This document shows, one piece after another, positions 1 to 13,700 of a stretch of DNA of 64,000 bases. A model generated the notes under the pieces. The model made no database searches, was not told the DNA's origin, and saw nothing but the letters and a program-made list of their open reading frames with translations. Position 1 is the first letter of the stretch. The number at the start of each line of letters is the position of its first letter. The position numbers and the translations under genes are program-made. The stretch covers positions 25,375,112 through 25,439,111 of the forward strand of contig NC_079898.1 in assembly GCF_024868665.1 (NCBI RefSeq). Reading direction: 5' to 3'. This DNA is from Triplophysa rosa. Taxonomy: Eukaryota > Chordata > Actinopteri > Cypriniformes > Nemacheilidae.

Positions 1-112
1 CAATTATAGTTTGTGGATAGAAAGTCGTAATCAGCAAAAATCGGAATCGGCAGGTTTCACTTGTAATAAAATCGGAATCGGCAAAGAAAATTGCAATCGG
101 TGCATCTCTAAA
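1..112. mobile_element. Right end of a truncated hAT-like element
   Basis: The sequence repeats short blocks around AATCGGAATCGGCA and ends with CAATCGGTGCATCTCTA, which resembles the terminal part of a hAT-type element common in cyprinid genomes. The other end lies outside the window, so neither the target-site duplication nor the full length can be checked. The family call is from recognition, not alignment. Confidence 0.45.
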
Positions 113-689
113 AAAACACATTTTTTTAGTGTCTCACAATAAGCCGCTCTGTAAACACCCTCACAATGCTTTACACTTCATTCTCTTTGCTTGACAGGAA
201 GCGAAAAAGTGAGAGAAATATGAAGTAGCCCAATGTGTCTGCTTCATTCCCACCAAAACCACACACATGATCGTATTGTAATTACGACATCTGAACATCT
301 AACTTAGCAGGAAGTCTTTAAGGTGGCATTAGTCACTGTTTGTGTGTTTGATTCCAAAACAGTTTCTCAGCACGCAACGCTCCAATGCAAACAACTTTAG
401 TTCCTTTATAGTCACAACAAGTACAACAACTGACAACAGAACCCATTAGGGAAGCAATAATATTCACAATGTTGAACTTGGTACTGATAATGATTACGCT
501 ACATGATCAATACAACAAAGAGGCTGCTGTTGAAGAATGAGCGGTGCAAAATATATCTGACCCAACCACAAAGCATCTCAATTCACATGCGATGAGGGGG
601 AGTTCTTAAAATCTTAAAGGAGCAGTAGATAAAAAACATAAAAACAGTCATAATTGCTATTGAACAAACTTTACTGATATTAGACCTAG

Positions 690-1280
690 GACTGTCACGA
701 TTATTAAATAATCGTCTCATCGCGATTGTTTGACCTCAGAAGACACTAGGGGGAGCTGTAGTGCATCTGCATATTGCATATTTTATTGTATATATTGTAA
801 CTAAAGCATGGTAATACTTGTAAAATGAACCACCACAACACAATCACTTTAAAAAAAACTAAAGCATATACCATAAAAATAACCAGCAGTACAATTGAAT
901 ATTAGTGTGAAAACCAGTCTACCAAAATCTCATTAACGTAGAAGTAAACTTTTATTGTAGTCTTGCAAGTGAGAAAAAAACACTTCAATTCTTCAATGGC
1001 TTCAATGGTGGCTTCAATTCACACCTGATCAATTTACTTCATTTACAAGTATTTGGCGGTTGTATTATTGACATCAAGTATGATGACCCAATTTTTCCTA
1101 TGTATTTCCAAGAAAAAGAACATAGTCTTTATATTCAGAACAATATGGTCGTTTCAAAGCTGAATAAAAAATGTATGAGAATTAAAAGTCAAAGCTCTAA
1201 AACAGACAATTAATCGCCATAATCGCAATGATTTATTAGACAATTAATCGTCAGCCAAATTTCATAATCGTGACAGCCCT
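690..1280. mobile_element. Non-autonomous hAT-like element with 8-bp TSD
   Basis: The left end (GACTGTCACGATTATT) and the right end (AATCGTGACAGCCCT) are inverted copies of each other. The element is flanked by a perfect 8-bp direct repeat, AGACCTAG, at 682-689 and 1281-1288. An 8-bp duplication plus a GGGCTGTCACGATT-type terminus is typical of hAT transposons. The 591-bp interior has no transposase reading frame, so this is an internally deleted copy. It lies in ldlrap1 intron 1. Confidence 0.85.
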
Positions 1281-1288
1281 AGACCTAG

Positions 1289-2907
1289 AAAAAATAATTA
1301 TATACATAAAATAATATATGATCGTCCTCCCTTAAAGGGGTGATGAAGTGCACATTTTTCTTGAATTTCTGACCTCTATCAGAGGTCACCGTAACACCAT
1401 CTTGCACATTTCCGAAGTGACTATTTCACAGTAAGTGCAAATACACCTTTTGAAGCTACCAAAGCACTTCATCATGTCAGATGTGGACTCAGTATGATGA
1501 TGTGATATTAAAACAACACTGCCCTCAACAGAACCCAAACATCACAGTACGACGGCAGTGATCTGACAACCAACCATCTCCATCAAAACCAAACAGAAAG
1601 GTCACACCAGGCAGCTGAAGAGCTACAGTGCAGCAGATGGACTGAACTCTCGAGATGCCTGCTGTCTGTAGATCATCTGAGATCAAAGACGCCACTGGAT
1701 CCTGCGAGACCGAGACCAGCAGCCCAAACTCTAGAGACCCTCACTAGCATCTGTTGACTCTGTGGTTACGCAGTAGTGTATGAGAACACACAGGTGTGGT
1801 TTAAATGTTTAATTGGGGTGGAGAACGCACCAGGGACTACCTACACGAACCATTCCTTTTACCAAATAAAGCAAATCCATGTCATACCATCCGCACCTGA
1901 AATGGATTGCCTAGCAACACTGCTACAGACCTGACCTGACCTGACCTGACCTGACTGAAGCACTGTGGAGAGAACTTCAAGAAGACCAACGAAGAGCTCA
2001 TCGATCTGTAACGCTCTGTTATGTGATGATCTGAATATGAACGTGATGTGTGAGGGAAATGCAAACCATTACAAATTTGATTTGCTATCTATGTATATCT
2101 ACGATTGACAGGAAGGCTCTTGTACCTGAAAATACTTTTGCGCGTTGACGTCACTCCGGGAGAACGCTACGTTACGAAGTTACAATCAGAGTAAACAAAT
2201 GTGAAAGAATGCACGTTTTTGAAACATTATGATGGTTTATTTACAAATATGACGTAGATCTGTCGTTGTGAGTATACATGTATATATTTTAATGTACGCA
2301 ACCCCACGATTTTATTTATTGTTATCGTTCACTGTCTATGGCATGTGAAGACTTCTTTCCCTGTTGTTATACATATATATATATATGTGTGTGTGTATAA
2401 TGTTTGAAATAAAGTAAAAAAAAATGTTACAATCAGAAAGATGCGCTTTCATTAACGTTAGATCTCGTGCCAACTGACAGACGCTGAGAGAGATCTGTCT
2501 ACTCTTATGAATATGAACCATGGTTTTACCACAGTAACCTTAGGTAACATATGGCATTAGTCGTAAGACTACAGTAAGCCCAAATTTACCATGGTCTCAC
2601 TACAGTCATCAAAGTTCCACCATGGTATTTGTAGTAAAACTGTGGTAATACGACTGTTAATAAAAATGTGAATAAAAATAAACACGACTACCACAACACA
2701 AACACCACATGGGTCATTTTCATAAGGTTATTTCCTGAATATTTCGAGTAAATTGTCATAGCAGATAGCGTGAATCGAGTGCAAACGGCTGCTATCAAAA
2801 ACCGAACTTTTACATCAACTTACTTACTTACATAACTAATCAGCAGATATAACGTTAAGCAAGAACTTCAATGGTGCTTTCAAACAGACGGACAGCTGGA
2901 AACTTAC
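1289..2907. other. ldlrap1 first-intron sequence
   Basis: No exon is recognised here; it is read as part of the first intron of the minus-strand ldlrap1 gene. It contains a short pentanucleotide run (CCTGA repeated about five times near 1930-1955) and an AT/GT-rich simple stretch near 2370-2400. I looked for the exon that should continue the PTB domain after GRHK and did not find it, so it is presumed to lie left of the window. Confidence 0.5.
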
Positions 2908-2992
2908 TTTTATGTCTTCCAGAGATCCACGACTGTTTCGCCAGACTGGGACTGCGAATGATCGCACGCCCGGCTGATTTCAACGCGTCCAT
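2908..2992 (-). CDS. ldlrap1: LDL receptor adaptor protein 1 (ARH), coding exon 1 only
   Basis: This first coding exon reads MDALKSAGRAIIRSPSLAK and continues QSWISGRHK (28 codons plus one base), ending at a consensus donor, GTAAGT. The peptide matches the conserved N-terminus of the ARH adaptor, which links the NPxY tail of the LDL receptor to clathrin and AP-2 through a PTB domain. The PTB, clathrin-box and AP-2-binding parts are not in the window, so the gene is partial. Identity is supported by position: LDLRAP1 is the neighbour of MACO1 in human, in this orientation. The ATG sits at the edge of a CpG-rich stretch that looks like its promoter. I cannot tell which teleost paralogue (a or b) this is. 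Confidence 0.88.
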
Positions 2993-3260
2993 AATCTGTA
3001 ATAATTCTATGTCGATAATATAAAACAACGTGTAATCCTCAGGGCGCGGTCGTCCGCGAGGCCGATCCTCTCACGGCAGGAAAACTTTTATGGAAGCCTG
3101 TGATTTTCCTCCTTTTTAGCGGACGATCCCGGGTGGATGACACTATTGAACATTCTCTCCGCGCAGGGCGGGATCGAGTATGTAAATTAAGAGGATAATA
3201 TTTCGTCACGACGCTGGCCGCGAGTGGGCGGGGCTTCGCGCGTGCCTAGAAACAGAACGG
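2993..3260 (-). promoter_or_regulatory. CpG-rich promoter region of ldlrap1
   Basis: Immediately upstream of the ldlrap1 start codon the sequence turns GC- and CpG-rich, with a GGGCGGGGC (GC-box-like) motif near 3226-3234, in contrast to the AT-rich flanks. Such a change at a first coding exon is typical of a housekeeping-gene CpG promoter. No transcription start can be placed from sequence alone. Confidence 0.55.
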
Positions 3261-6200
3261 ATGCGTTGAGTGATAAGAACGGTGAGTTGAGTTGCCTTAG
3301 AAAGGAAGCAAATAAATACAAACATTGAAACACGATCCTTTATCTAAATATACATATTTATATGTAATCGTTTTACCTTATATAATATTAACATTTATAG
3401 TATTTCTGCAATACTGAAAGACAAGATATAAGCACAAATAGCTCACAAAAGTGAAGTTAGTTATGAGGAAAGGCCCATCATTTGTTCTCATATGCCACAT
3501 GGTCTTGTACTTTGTGTTGTATTCGGACATTTTAAGCATGGCTTTGTGTCCATTTACTTTTGGGGCCAGTGCATGATTGAATCAACCATTTTGAAAGTTG
3601 TGTTTCTCTACACCCAGCTCTGTCTAAACTCACTCAAGTGCTCTTACGGTGACAGCACATCACCTCATAATGAAAAACTGAAAGAAAAGTCAATGAAGGG
3701 AAAAGCCAAGCTGTTTGTCAGTCGGCCTCTTGTGAGTTTAAGGGTGCCACCTACAGTAAATGTACTGCTCCCTGAGGGGCAAATGGAGACTGTGACACCA
3801 CAGTGACCCACTTAAACCTGTTTAGCACGTCATCACGCAGAAAACATCACTATGGATGGAGAGGTAGCGAGGAAGGATTGATGATGTAATGTGCCGTCAC
3901 TCTGCTCAGGTGATTAGCAGAGAGAAAAATCCAGAATTTCAGCATTCCTGAGCGAGCATGTGATATGTGGTGTGTGGTGGGCTAGTTTCGGGTTTGTGGA
4001 GCCAAGATCATAAAAAGGGGCCCATTGGTTCAAAGTATAATCGTGTTTTGCATGTGCTCCCAATGAAGTTCCTGTAGGTTGGCTAAATACAAAACCATAA
4101 GCATCCATAGTTCATCATGCATGACTGGAACTTGGGTGGCATAATAAACACAGATCCTGAAGATTGTTAATGCATCCGTATGCAAATTAGAGCAAAACAA
4201 AACTATTAGGACAATGGTAAACATTAAGTTAAACAGTGACGAAAAAAATGATATTGACAAAGAAAAATATGTAAGTATGTCCTGGTGCCAGGTATCTGAA
4301 AAAAATGAACTGTAGCTGCTATATGGTATGTGCACATCATATCAAGATATGTGAAGAGTGAGGTTATGGTACATGTCCTGTAGATTCTCATGTGGAGAGG
4401 TTAATTATGTGCCTCTCAGCGTGGTTATAAAAAGATATGTGTTTAATATGAATGCACACTGCTTATGTATGCATGCACTTATTAACCTCTTATGCATAAG
4501 AGATGCAGGCATCACACTTAGACTGCTCTGAGTGTCTGAGATGGGAAAACCATTGAAGGTGTAATAAAAATAATGAAATAAAACTATAAAACATGTTTAC
4601 ATATTTGTATTATGCACAATAACAGAAGTATACATTCTATATTAAACACAAAATAAATGCAAAATAAATACCTGGATATGTTTGGTGAGCTGTTTAGGAG
4701 TGATCTGAATAGTATTTTAGATCCAAGTTCTTCTGGTTAGTTAGGTAACACTTGAAATTGTAACTTGGTAGAAATAAAATTATGAACATGGCAACACAGA
4801 CAGATTGCATGATATGTAAATACAGGTGCATGGTATGTAGAAGCATGTAAATAATAGGTAAGTTCAATGCACACTTGCATAAATCTATGGCAACATTAAA
4901 TTAGATGTTAAATAAAGTTATAGCCAATTGGAATGCAGTCAAACTGACCATAAGTTATATTTTAGATGCCGAATTAAAACAGAGTTAAACAACCAGCCAG
5001 AATTATGCAAGAAGTATAAAATTCAAGTTTATTTTTATTGTGCAGGATCTCCAGAGCATCCTGTATACTTTTAGTTCCGATATGTAATTATAAAAATGAT
5101 AGAAAACATAACTAAAATTGTCTGAGTTTGTAATCACGCTTCTAATAGTAGTGCTAGTAAGCGAATGTTATCAAATGACATATATTTAAATGTATATATG
5201 TCATTTAGACCTCCGCAAAGTATACATGTTATGTAGACCTCCGCAAAGAATCGATAACTGTTTTGTAGTTTTAATTGAATTCAATACAATTAATATACAA
5301 TAAAACATGAATATAAATTAATATAAAATAAATTGTTATAATCAAACAGACCGGAAGTTAACTTCGGGCTAGGCGTGTGCTTCTGATGAAACCATCTATA
5401 CATCCAGTTTTTTATTACTTTCACATGCTTCTGATTAAAATATAAGTATTTGTGTATTTTAATAGTCTATATTTCAGTCACTTTTATGCACATAGTTTAG
5501 CATTTTATACATTTATCCTCTTCTAGCTCCTTATTATATTTCCACTAATGTTGTCAAGCATGTCATTTGTTTTGTTTAATGCTTTTTCATTATTGTAAGT
5601 ACACAATCATGTCAGTAAAGTAGCTTAAAACTCTTGAAATCTCAAAATGTGAATTTTGGTGATGATGTGTCTCTATTGGTGCCTATAAAGTAAAATCTGG
5701 TTTCTGAACAAATCAAATTAAAAGTCCGGTTACACGCAAAAAAAATATCCTGCTAAGTACAATGAACCGACAGCCCTTCTTTTAAGCATTTTCAAACTAT
5801 TTTAAAAAAAGACCACACAAAACAAAACTGCCAGAAAAAAACGTTTTATTACTTGAAACCTCACAGAGACCGAGAGCGCAACCAAAAGGTCTGGCTGACA
5901 AACAGACAGAAGAGAGAGAAATGACAGTGGGCAAAAAAACGTAAACTTTTCTTTTCCTCTTTCGTTTTAACCACATGGACATCGCGAACGTTTCCACGTC
6001 CTCCATCACATCATAGTTTAAAAACACAGACACCAAAAACAACGACCATCTCGGAGCACTACAATATCACATACCCCCCACTCCCTCCCTCCCACCCATC
6101 ATAAATCAAATGGAATACTATCACAGAAACCCCCCACTGATACTATCCACATCAGAAGTGCTCAGCTGAACAGCTTGAGACCATTTTAAGAAACTGGCCT

Positions 6201-6860
6201 GAGCTCAGAAGTGCTTCCTCTGGTTGGCAGAAGGCAAAATCCTGTTTTTTACCTCGAACACAAATTTGTAGCCTATAGGAAGGTTTAGCCAAATGGTGAG
6301 TTTGGTCAAGATATTGTCCATTCGCTCAGTAATACTTAATGATTAGCAGACATAGATACTAAGTCTAAATCTGTATCCATTTAGACAATGATCATAATAT
6401 TCCCTTGAAAACAGACTACAGCCTAATAGGTTGTGTAAAGTGGCAATACTTTCTGAACACACTAGTGCCATCAAGTGGCACAACAAAGTATTTATCTGCC
6501 AATGAGACAAAATCGATATAATAATAATAATCATAATCATAATAATACGCTCCTCCATCAATCATTGGACCAACCTGATGGGTCTGAAACACTTTTCTCA
6601 TTCAATAAAACTACAGCCGTACTACATCGTTGGCACTGGACTACACACTGCTGTAGCTTTCTGATACTGAAAGATGGTCAATACCATAAGAAAAGAAGGG
6701 GAAGAAGAGCGCCGTGCGTTTTCATACTTAACATATTCCCTTGCGAGCTTTAAGTCAACAGCCCAATAGTGCAACGCTGGATAAATAAATAAATGTAAAC
6801 AAATGACCGAAATAAAAAGCACGGTTTGTAAGAGGGAGCACAGTCATCACACCGATGGCT
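3261..6860. other. Intergenic region between ldlrap1 and maco1
   Basis: This is AT-rich sequence with no gene I can support. The open frames here (for example 3492-3806 plus, 4030-4335 minus) show no recognisable domain and no coding-like composition. Near 5200-5250 a short block ending GACCTCCGCAAAG occurs twice in tandem. The right part may include 3' UTR of the minus-strand maco1 gene, but I could not assign its polyadenylation site. Confidence 0.5.
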
Positions 6861-6921
6861 GGTGATGTTTCCGCAAAAGGTTGGCTGTTACCATGGTGAC
6901 CAAAGGGGATGCAGTTGAGGC

Positions 6922-7104
6922 ATGGCGGAGGGGAAGAGATCTTTCAGTTACACCAATGAGGTCCCATATGAAGGCACTGATTATCTGTTATTGGTAAATA
7001 ACGCTGTGGGACTTCTTAGGGGGGCGTCTGCAAGTTTGCAACGTGTGGTCGGTTACGACGCGGCTTGGCTTGATCGCTTGATAGCAAAGCTTGTCCCATC
7101 CTGA
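6922..7104 (+). other. Unassigned 60-codon open frame
   Basis: A frame starting MAEGKRSFSYTNEVPYEG and ending IAKLVPS is preceded by a purine-rich context at the ATG and is more GC/CpG-rich than its surroundings. It also contains a possible donor (TTATTG followed by GTAAAT near 6990), so only the first 22-23 codons might be an exon. I do not recognise the peptide. It lies within about 800 bp of the maco1 stop codon and could equally be chance in the maco1 3' region. Treat as a candidate only. Confidence 0.2.
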
Positions 7105-7629
7105 GATACTCATCAAAAATAATTTGCACGCAATTTGGTTGAATAATGCCGAGTTTTGTTTTTAAGTAGGGTCCAACATTACATTCTTGTCATCTTAGAT
7201 GGTGACATTCTTGAGGAAAAATCTTCTTGCGGTACAACATCTCCGATATGGGGTAGAGCACCCGGGACAACAAATCTTACACTCGTCCTGCTTTCCATCC
7301 CCACGGAAAAGCAAAAGGCCGAAATCCAAAGGAGAACAAAAATGGAAGTGGTCTCTGACTGAGTGAGGGAAGGGTTCTCACCAACTTCTGTGAGGTTTCT
7401 AGACATTTACAAGAGAAAAGAAACAGCAGTTTCCTACTCGACGTGTGATGTCCCTTAAAAGCCTTCTTTTTTTGTCTTTTGTTTTTTTACTACAACAAAT
7501 ACAGTCACACAATACAACATCCTTCTGCCCAGGCAAGAAGCTGTAGTAATAGAAGACGAAAAAAAGAATCTGAGCCACAGACATGCCAAAGATCTGAATC
7601 TGGGCCTATGGAGAAAAAAACAACCAGAG

Positions 7630-7682
7630 AACACTGTGTGTGTGTGTGCGTGTTTGTGTGTGTCTGTCTGTATGCGTGTATG
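7630..7682. repeat. GT-rich microsatellite just past the maco1 stop codon
   Basis: An interrupted GT run with TCTG units (CTGTGTGTGTGTGTGCGTG and following) starts about 40 bp beyond the maco1 stop codon. On the minus strand it lies in the presumed 3' UTR as a CA-rich stretch. Confidence 0.7.
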
Positions 7683-7722
7683 ACAGATAGATCAGAGGTC
7701 TGTTGTGGTGGAAAACAGGCAT

Positions 7723-10700
7723 TCATTTTTTCATGGGCTGGTAAACAGACGCGTTTGGGTCCAGTCCTGATGGACTGGTGTCCATGAACTTGGATGAGTA
7801 ATGGGGCGTAACTGGGGTCATGCTGCCCGTGTCTGCTGAATACACCACGCTGGGCATGACGGCCATCACCTCCGCTATCTTCTGCTTTAGATCTTTAATC
7901 TCCTGATCTTTCTGTAGGATCTGACCTGAAAAAACACAGAGCAGAAACAACTTCAGTGTTTTCATTTTATTTGACCGAAATTGACCGATAAGTTTGTTTT
8001 CAAGATGGATGCAAGACCTTGTGCGATCTCCAGCTGTCTCTTAGCATCTCCGAGTGCAGAGAACAGGTCCAGCTTGATCCGGGTCTCAGCGCTGAGGCTG
8101 TTTTCCAGGTGCTGGGTTTTATCCTGCATCGCAGACAGCGCTGACATCAGAACCTCTGTGTCCTTCTCATTTTCCTTATATTTGTGCAGTTCCTAGAAAA
8201 GTGTGACAGGAAGAAGCAGAAACAATGATTTACTGTGTGTTTGAGATGCGGATAGTGATGAGTTAATATGGGCATGATCTCCTCACTTGAACTTTGAGCT
8301 CCAGCTCTCTGATTTGATCCTCTTTCACCTTGATGTCCAGCGTGAGCTTCTTACACTCTGTTTCCAGCTCGGAAATCCTCCTCCTCAGAGACTCAGTGCA
8401 CTCACCTCTATAAGACACACACATACACGGTCACATGCAGAAACATTTGAATAAGTTGGAAATATCCTGCAGTGATACGGAAAGGAAATAGCAAAGTCAC
8501 AGCTCGTAAAACTCCTCAAACAGCAAAACTACGAAAGAGGGCACAGAACTATCAAGGGAAAGACCAAAGAGAAGAGTTGAGCACAATATATATAAAAACT
8601 GAATGAAATGCCAAAAGCACCTAGTTGCAGCAGCGAGGGCGACTGCACGGGCCGCTGTGGCCTCCTCGAGCTTCTTGCGTTTCTTCTCCTCTGCTAACAG
8701 TTTCTCTGCTGCCGCCCGAGCCTCCTGTTCGGCCTTCAGGCGCTTTTCCAACTGCCCCACCGTCTGCTTATCCTTCTGCTTCGCCTGCACGGCGTTATGA
8801 AGCCTGCGCGCACACACACAGTTTGCATTAACACAGGTACGATTCCCTGTCTGCTTTGCACTCCGTTGTCAAGACGGATCTCACTTATTCTGAAGCAGCT
8901 CATTCTCCTGTCGCAGCTGTCCGAGCTCAGAGCGTATGCTGCGTTCAGAGCTGCCCAGAGAGCCCAGCTGGCTGCGCAGTTCCTGTTCTGTCTGTCTGCT
9001 TGCCTGCAGGTCTGCTTTCAGCTTCTTAACGTCCTGCTCCAGCCTGACAGACAAACACGCACACCTTTGGTCATGCACACAGCGGGTCAGTTGGATTAAA
9101 GTGAATATGAGAAAATGGTTACGTGTAAAAACCTTTTGAGCATCCAAAATGCAAAAATATGCTGCACAATTCATCAATTAATATCAATATTGTAGAGTAT
9201 GATCATTAAACCGCTGAAAGCTGCAATTCCATTCCATTAATAATCTACGGAGGGTTTGTGAAAGGATGACACGCTGTTATTCCTGTTAATGTGAAAGCAA
9301 TGTAATTCACTTTTGGGTCAACTGAAGGCGGTTTGGGTAAAACTGGACCTAGTGTGGAGACAAACCTCATCATTTGCAAGTTTGTTGTTTTTGCACATGA
9401 CAGCTGCCATGTGCGCGCTAAAGTTTTGTGACAAAGCCGTGATGTGCGACACTAACCTGATGAGCGCTTCGGGTTTGCTCAGCTGATTGTTGGGAATGCA
9501 GTTCTCCACGGGGTCTCTGTGAGATGCAGAATTCTTCCCTCCTCCACACTTCTGTTTCTTGTCCCCCTTACTCGAGGATGACGACGAGGGCCCGGAGGAG
9601 GACGGCACGCTTCCGTTTGCCGTTGCGTGCCCTCGTGGCGAGGAGCTTCCTCCGCTGGCATTTTTGTAATTTTTGTTGGAGTTGGAGGATGAGGAAGAAG
9701 AGGAAGACGACGAGTGCTCCTCCTTCAGCAGGTTCTCAGTGCTGCCCAGCAGATCTGAGCTGCTCAGTCTCTTACTGTTGATGTGGTTCTCCATGTACTC
9801 CATCTCCTGAGCTTTACTGTCCACCGACGGCAAGATGCTGCTGCTGGTGCTGCTGTGATGGTTCTGATTGTGATTGTGTTGTTTTTTGGACTCGTTCTTG
9901 CCTCGTCCTTCCCCTCTGTATTCCAGCTCTGGTAAAGTGTTGGATGGGGATTTTTTCCCGCCTGCCGAGCCGTTCTGTGCCACTGCTGGCGACTCCGTGT
10001 CATTCAGGCCTTTAGACGCTGCTGTTCATAAAAGGGAAAGAGAGTTTTAAAAAAGTTAGCCAATAATACCACTTCTGTCATTTACTCAATCTAACATGCA
10101 GTGTGACATAAGAATACATGATTTATTTTTGATGACGTTTCATTCTTACCTTCCTCTGCCTCTCTCTCCTGTCTCTGTATGAGCTGTTGTTCTGGAGGTA
10201 GCGCCTGCTGCAGCAGCTGCATGTAAAACTCGTTTTCTTTCTGCACTTCCTTCTGTTTCCGCAAACGCATCTTATAACTGACATAACTCTTAAAACCGAA
10301 GCCCAGCGTCACTACGGGGTAGCCAATACTGCACGTATGAACACAAGAGAAGTGATTTGCATTGATTGTGTAAACGCATGCCAGGAATGATGTTTGTGTA
10401 TTTAAGAAATGCAAACTGTTAGCGACGCCTCATTTGCAACAAAAACAACACTACCAGTGTGGCCTGACTCACAAACTGAGACTCTTATGAACAAATTCTA
10501 TGAATGAATTAATCATTTAAAAAAGTCTCACTAACTCACCAGTTAACAGTAAATTTAGCATAACAAATAACTCGGAATCCCACAGAGCCACCACGGATAT
10601 TAGTATTTTCAAATCATGTTGATTTTGTTTAGGAGTAATTGTGGCAAAATTCTAATCTAATCTTGATGGGCCTAGTTTCAAAAAAGTGTTCTCTGATCAT

Positions 10701-13700
10701 GACAAATGTGCAGTCCTTGGACAATTACACATACAAACTAACAAGTGATATGATCTGTTCCATGGAACGCAAGGCAGCAGGTTTATTAGTTATTAGTCAC
10801 AAATCATAACAACACACTTCAGGCGCTGCCACGTATTTCACTGGTGACACACCCATCCGGTGGTTTTCCACACGTTACACAAATGCTTTTATTGGGAACT
10901 GGACAGATGAAGCAGAAATGGTTTTAAAACAACATCAGTGTTTGACACCAGTGTAAAGAGGAACTGACGTACCAGTGGGCTGCAAACGGACGACACAGGT
11001 CCACGTGGAAGTGTTTTAAATCTTTAAATCTAATAGCTGCCTCAATATAAACAAATAGAATCCACAGCGACACAGTGGGGAGGCAGACCCCTCTTTCTGT
11101 AGAGACATGAGAGTGGAAATTAAAGATGGGCTCACAATATCAGCAGACAAAAGCATTACAACAGTAAGTGACTGTAATAATAGTGAGAAAAGCACACATA
11201 CTGTACGTTTAAAATAATATATCTTTGCATTTCATGTTTGCGTGTTCTTTTGAGTTAGAGGCAAACTGCAATACGGTCAAATTTTTGTGAGATTCAACCT
11301 TTACAAGTGTCAGCTCTGAACAAAGCAGTGCACGAGCCATTTGAGGCAAATCCTTTTGTTGACGCCAAGACGCAGAGCTGCTCTGTCACAGCGGCAGAAA
11401 TAACCACGCGTGCAGCTGCAAGCGCGCAGTCTGAGTGCGGTATGAAGATAGAAAATAGTAAAGCTAGCGACGGCATGAGAATGGCCCTCTCGAGAGGTCT
11501 GCCAATGGACAAGTGCTGTAGAAGTTTAGATTGGAGCCCAAAATTAGCTGTCAACTGTAAACAGCGTTTAACTCCTGTAAACCTCCATCTTCACAAAGAG
11601 TACTAGAGAAGCCAGAGATAGAGATGAACACGCCAACAAGTGAAGCTAAACACGCGGGCCTGTGATTGAAGCGTTTCATTAAGAACCGATCTTATCCGTG
11701 TGGCATCCATGGTGATTTCAGAAAGAAAATTGAATATTTCTGTCATACAGCTGAGTTAGGTAAAATGATCATTTAATGATGGCAGGATGGAAATGTCGCA
11801 AACAGGTGTGCTGCTCTTACCTGTGTGCCACACATACTGCACCCACACGTATGTGCTGGCCGCAAAGAACAGCCACTGCACGGGGATGAAGAGCAGACAT
11901 ATAATATCTGATGTGAACGCCACACACACAAAGAACACTGAGAAAGCCTAAAACACACACAGAGACACACATTAGTGTTAAGCCGCATATGGACTATTGT
12001 CAATTTAAAAGCTAATCATCTCTGAAACCATTTTTCTAATGTGAAGTAAAATGTCAGAGTTTTCCTATAGTGCGACAAGAGGTCTACACAGAATTAGAAC
12101 TGTCATCATTTATTCACCCACAAACCCATTCGACTTCCCCTTTCCCATGAAAGACATACAGTAAGAGATATTTTTACCTACAAATGAAATGAGTGAGAAC
12201 AGGTTCTGTGCAAAATGCACCCTAAAAGTATCGTCATTGACTCCAAGTCTTGACATGCTATTATAGGACTCTAAACACAAGTCACATAAACTTTCATGGT
12301 GCTTTTTTGGCCATCCACTTGTTATATAGTAAAGAGATCTCCTTTGGTGTTACACAGATATAATAAGTAAACAAACAGTGGAGTAAATAACAAAACATGT
12401 TTTCGGGTGATCTCTCTCTTCAGTTATTTAGTGCTAATATGTGGATGACACTCACCAGGCCCTGATATCTGAACGAGTCATAAACGCTGCGTATGAAGAG
12501 CCAGAACGGCCAGAGGTACTCAAAGCGAAACTCCAGAACAAAGTCTGCAAGCAGTACCAGCGCCCAGACCACCAGAAACTTCAGATACAGGAACGTACTG
12601 GAAAAAAAAGGAGAGATTATCGGCCACTGTTGAATCGTTGGGATTTGTATACTAGATCACTATAAAAACAAGCACACGTGGTCTATGGACCTGGATTGTG
12701 TTTTATGGGGGTATAAGAGATACCATACAAGTAAAACCACTTAATGTGGATATATGAATAGATTATTATAAAAAAGACTGAATATCACACAATCATTTTT
12801 TAAGGAAAGACAAGTCCATGTCGAAATTTAGATTCATACATCATCTGAAAGCTGAATTAGCTTTCCATTGATGTATGGTTTATAAGGATAGGACAATCTT
12901 TGGCCGGGATACAACCATTTAAAACTCTGGAATCTGAGGGTGAAAAAATTTCGCCGAGAAAATCGCCATTGAAGTTGTCGATTTCACACGCTGTAGCAGG
13001 CCGTTGCCAAGAAGAAACAGGTTTGTTTAAACGCTCTCTATTGGCTTACAGCTGTAATGACGTTGAAGAGAGTAGAGGAACCCGAAAGCTGAAATTTTAA
13101 GCTTTATATAGATACCAAACTTGAGTGGATAATTCCCAAATAACAGACGGCAGCGAGTGAAGTTTGTAGGCGTGCTTCTGGCCATTGTTGTTAGCAATTT
13201 TGCCGCTTCCACTTACAAAAATAAAGTTTTGATATATTTAAGGAAGGAAATTTACAAAATATCTTCATGGAACATGATATTTACTTAAAATCTGGCATAA
13301 AAGAAAAAAACATCATTTTGACCCATACAATGTATTGTTGGCTTTTTCCACAAATATTCCCGTGCTACTCAATATGGATGAGAGGTGACAAACACAAACA
13401 ATACAAAAGCAACTGCCTTTTTGCGTTTCCGAACAAAAGTGCACATTTCAGCTCATCTGCTCAACAAGATTATTTATCCATCCCATCCAACAAGCTCTGA
13501 ATGTTTGTCCAGCACAGGTGTACTGCAGCTCCGACAGGTGCTGAAGACACTATTAATAGCAATTTGATGACAGAACTGATTATTGTGCGGTAACAAAGAA
13601 ACAACAAACTGGACTGGTAGATCTGGGCTGATGTCACGCTCGCTCAATGCCAGCTCACTGAAAAAAAATAAAACAAACATCTAACACGAGATAATGTTCA

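Noticed and set aside
3492..3806. 104-codon plus-strand frame between ldlrap1 and maco1
   Set aside because: No domain, no splice-site support and composition like the flanks; probably chance.
8603..9139. Several plus-strand frames of 65-100 codons
   Set aside because: Shadows opposite maco1 coiled-coil exons 7 and 8.
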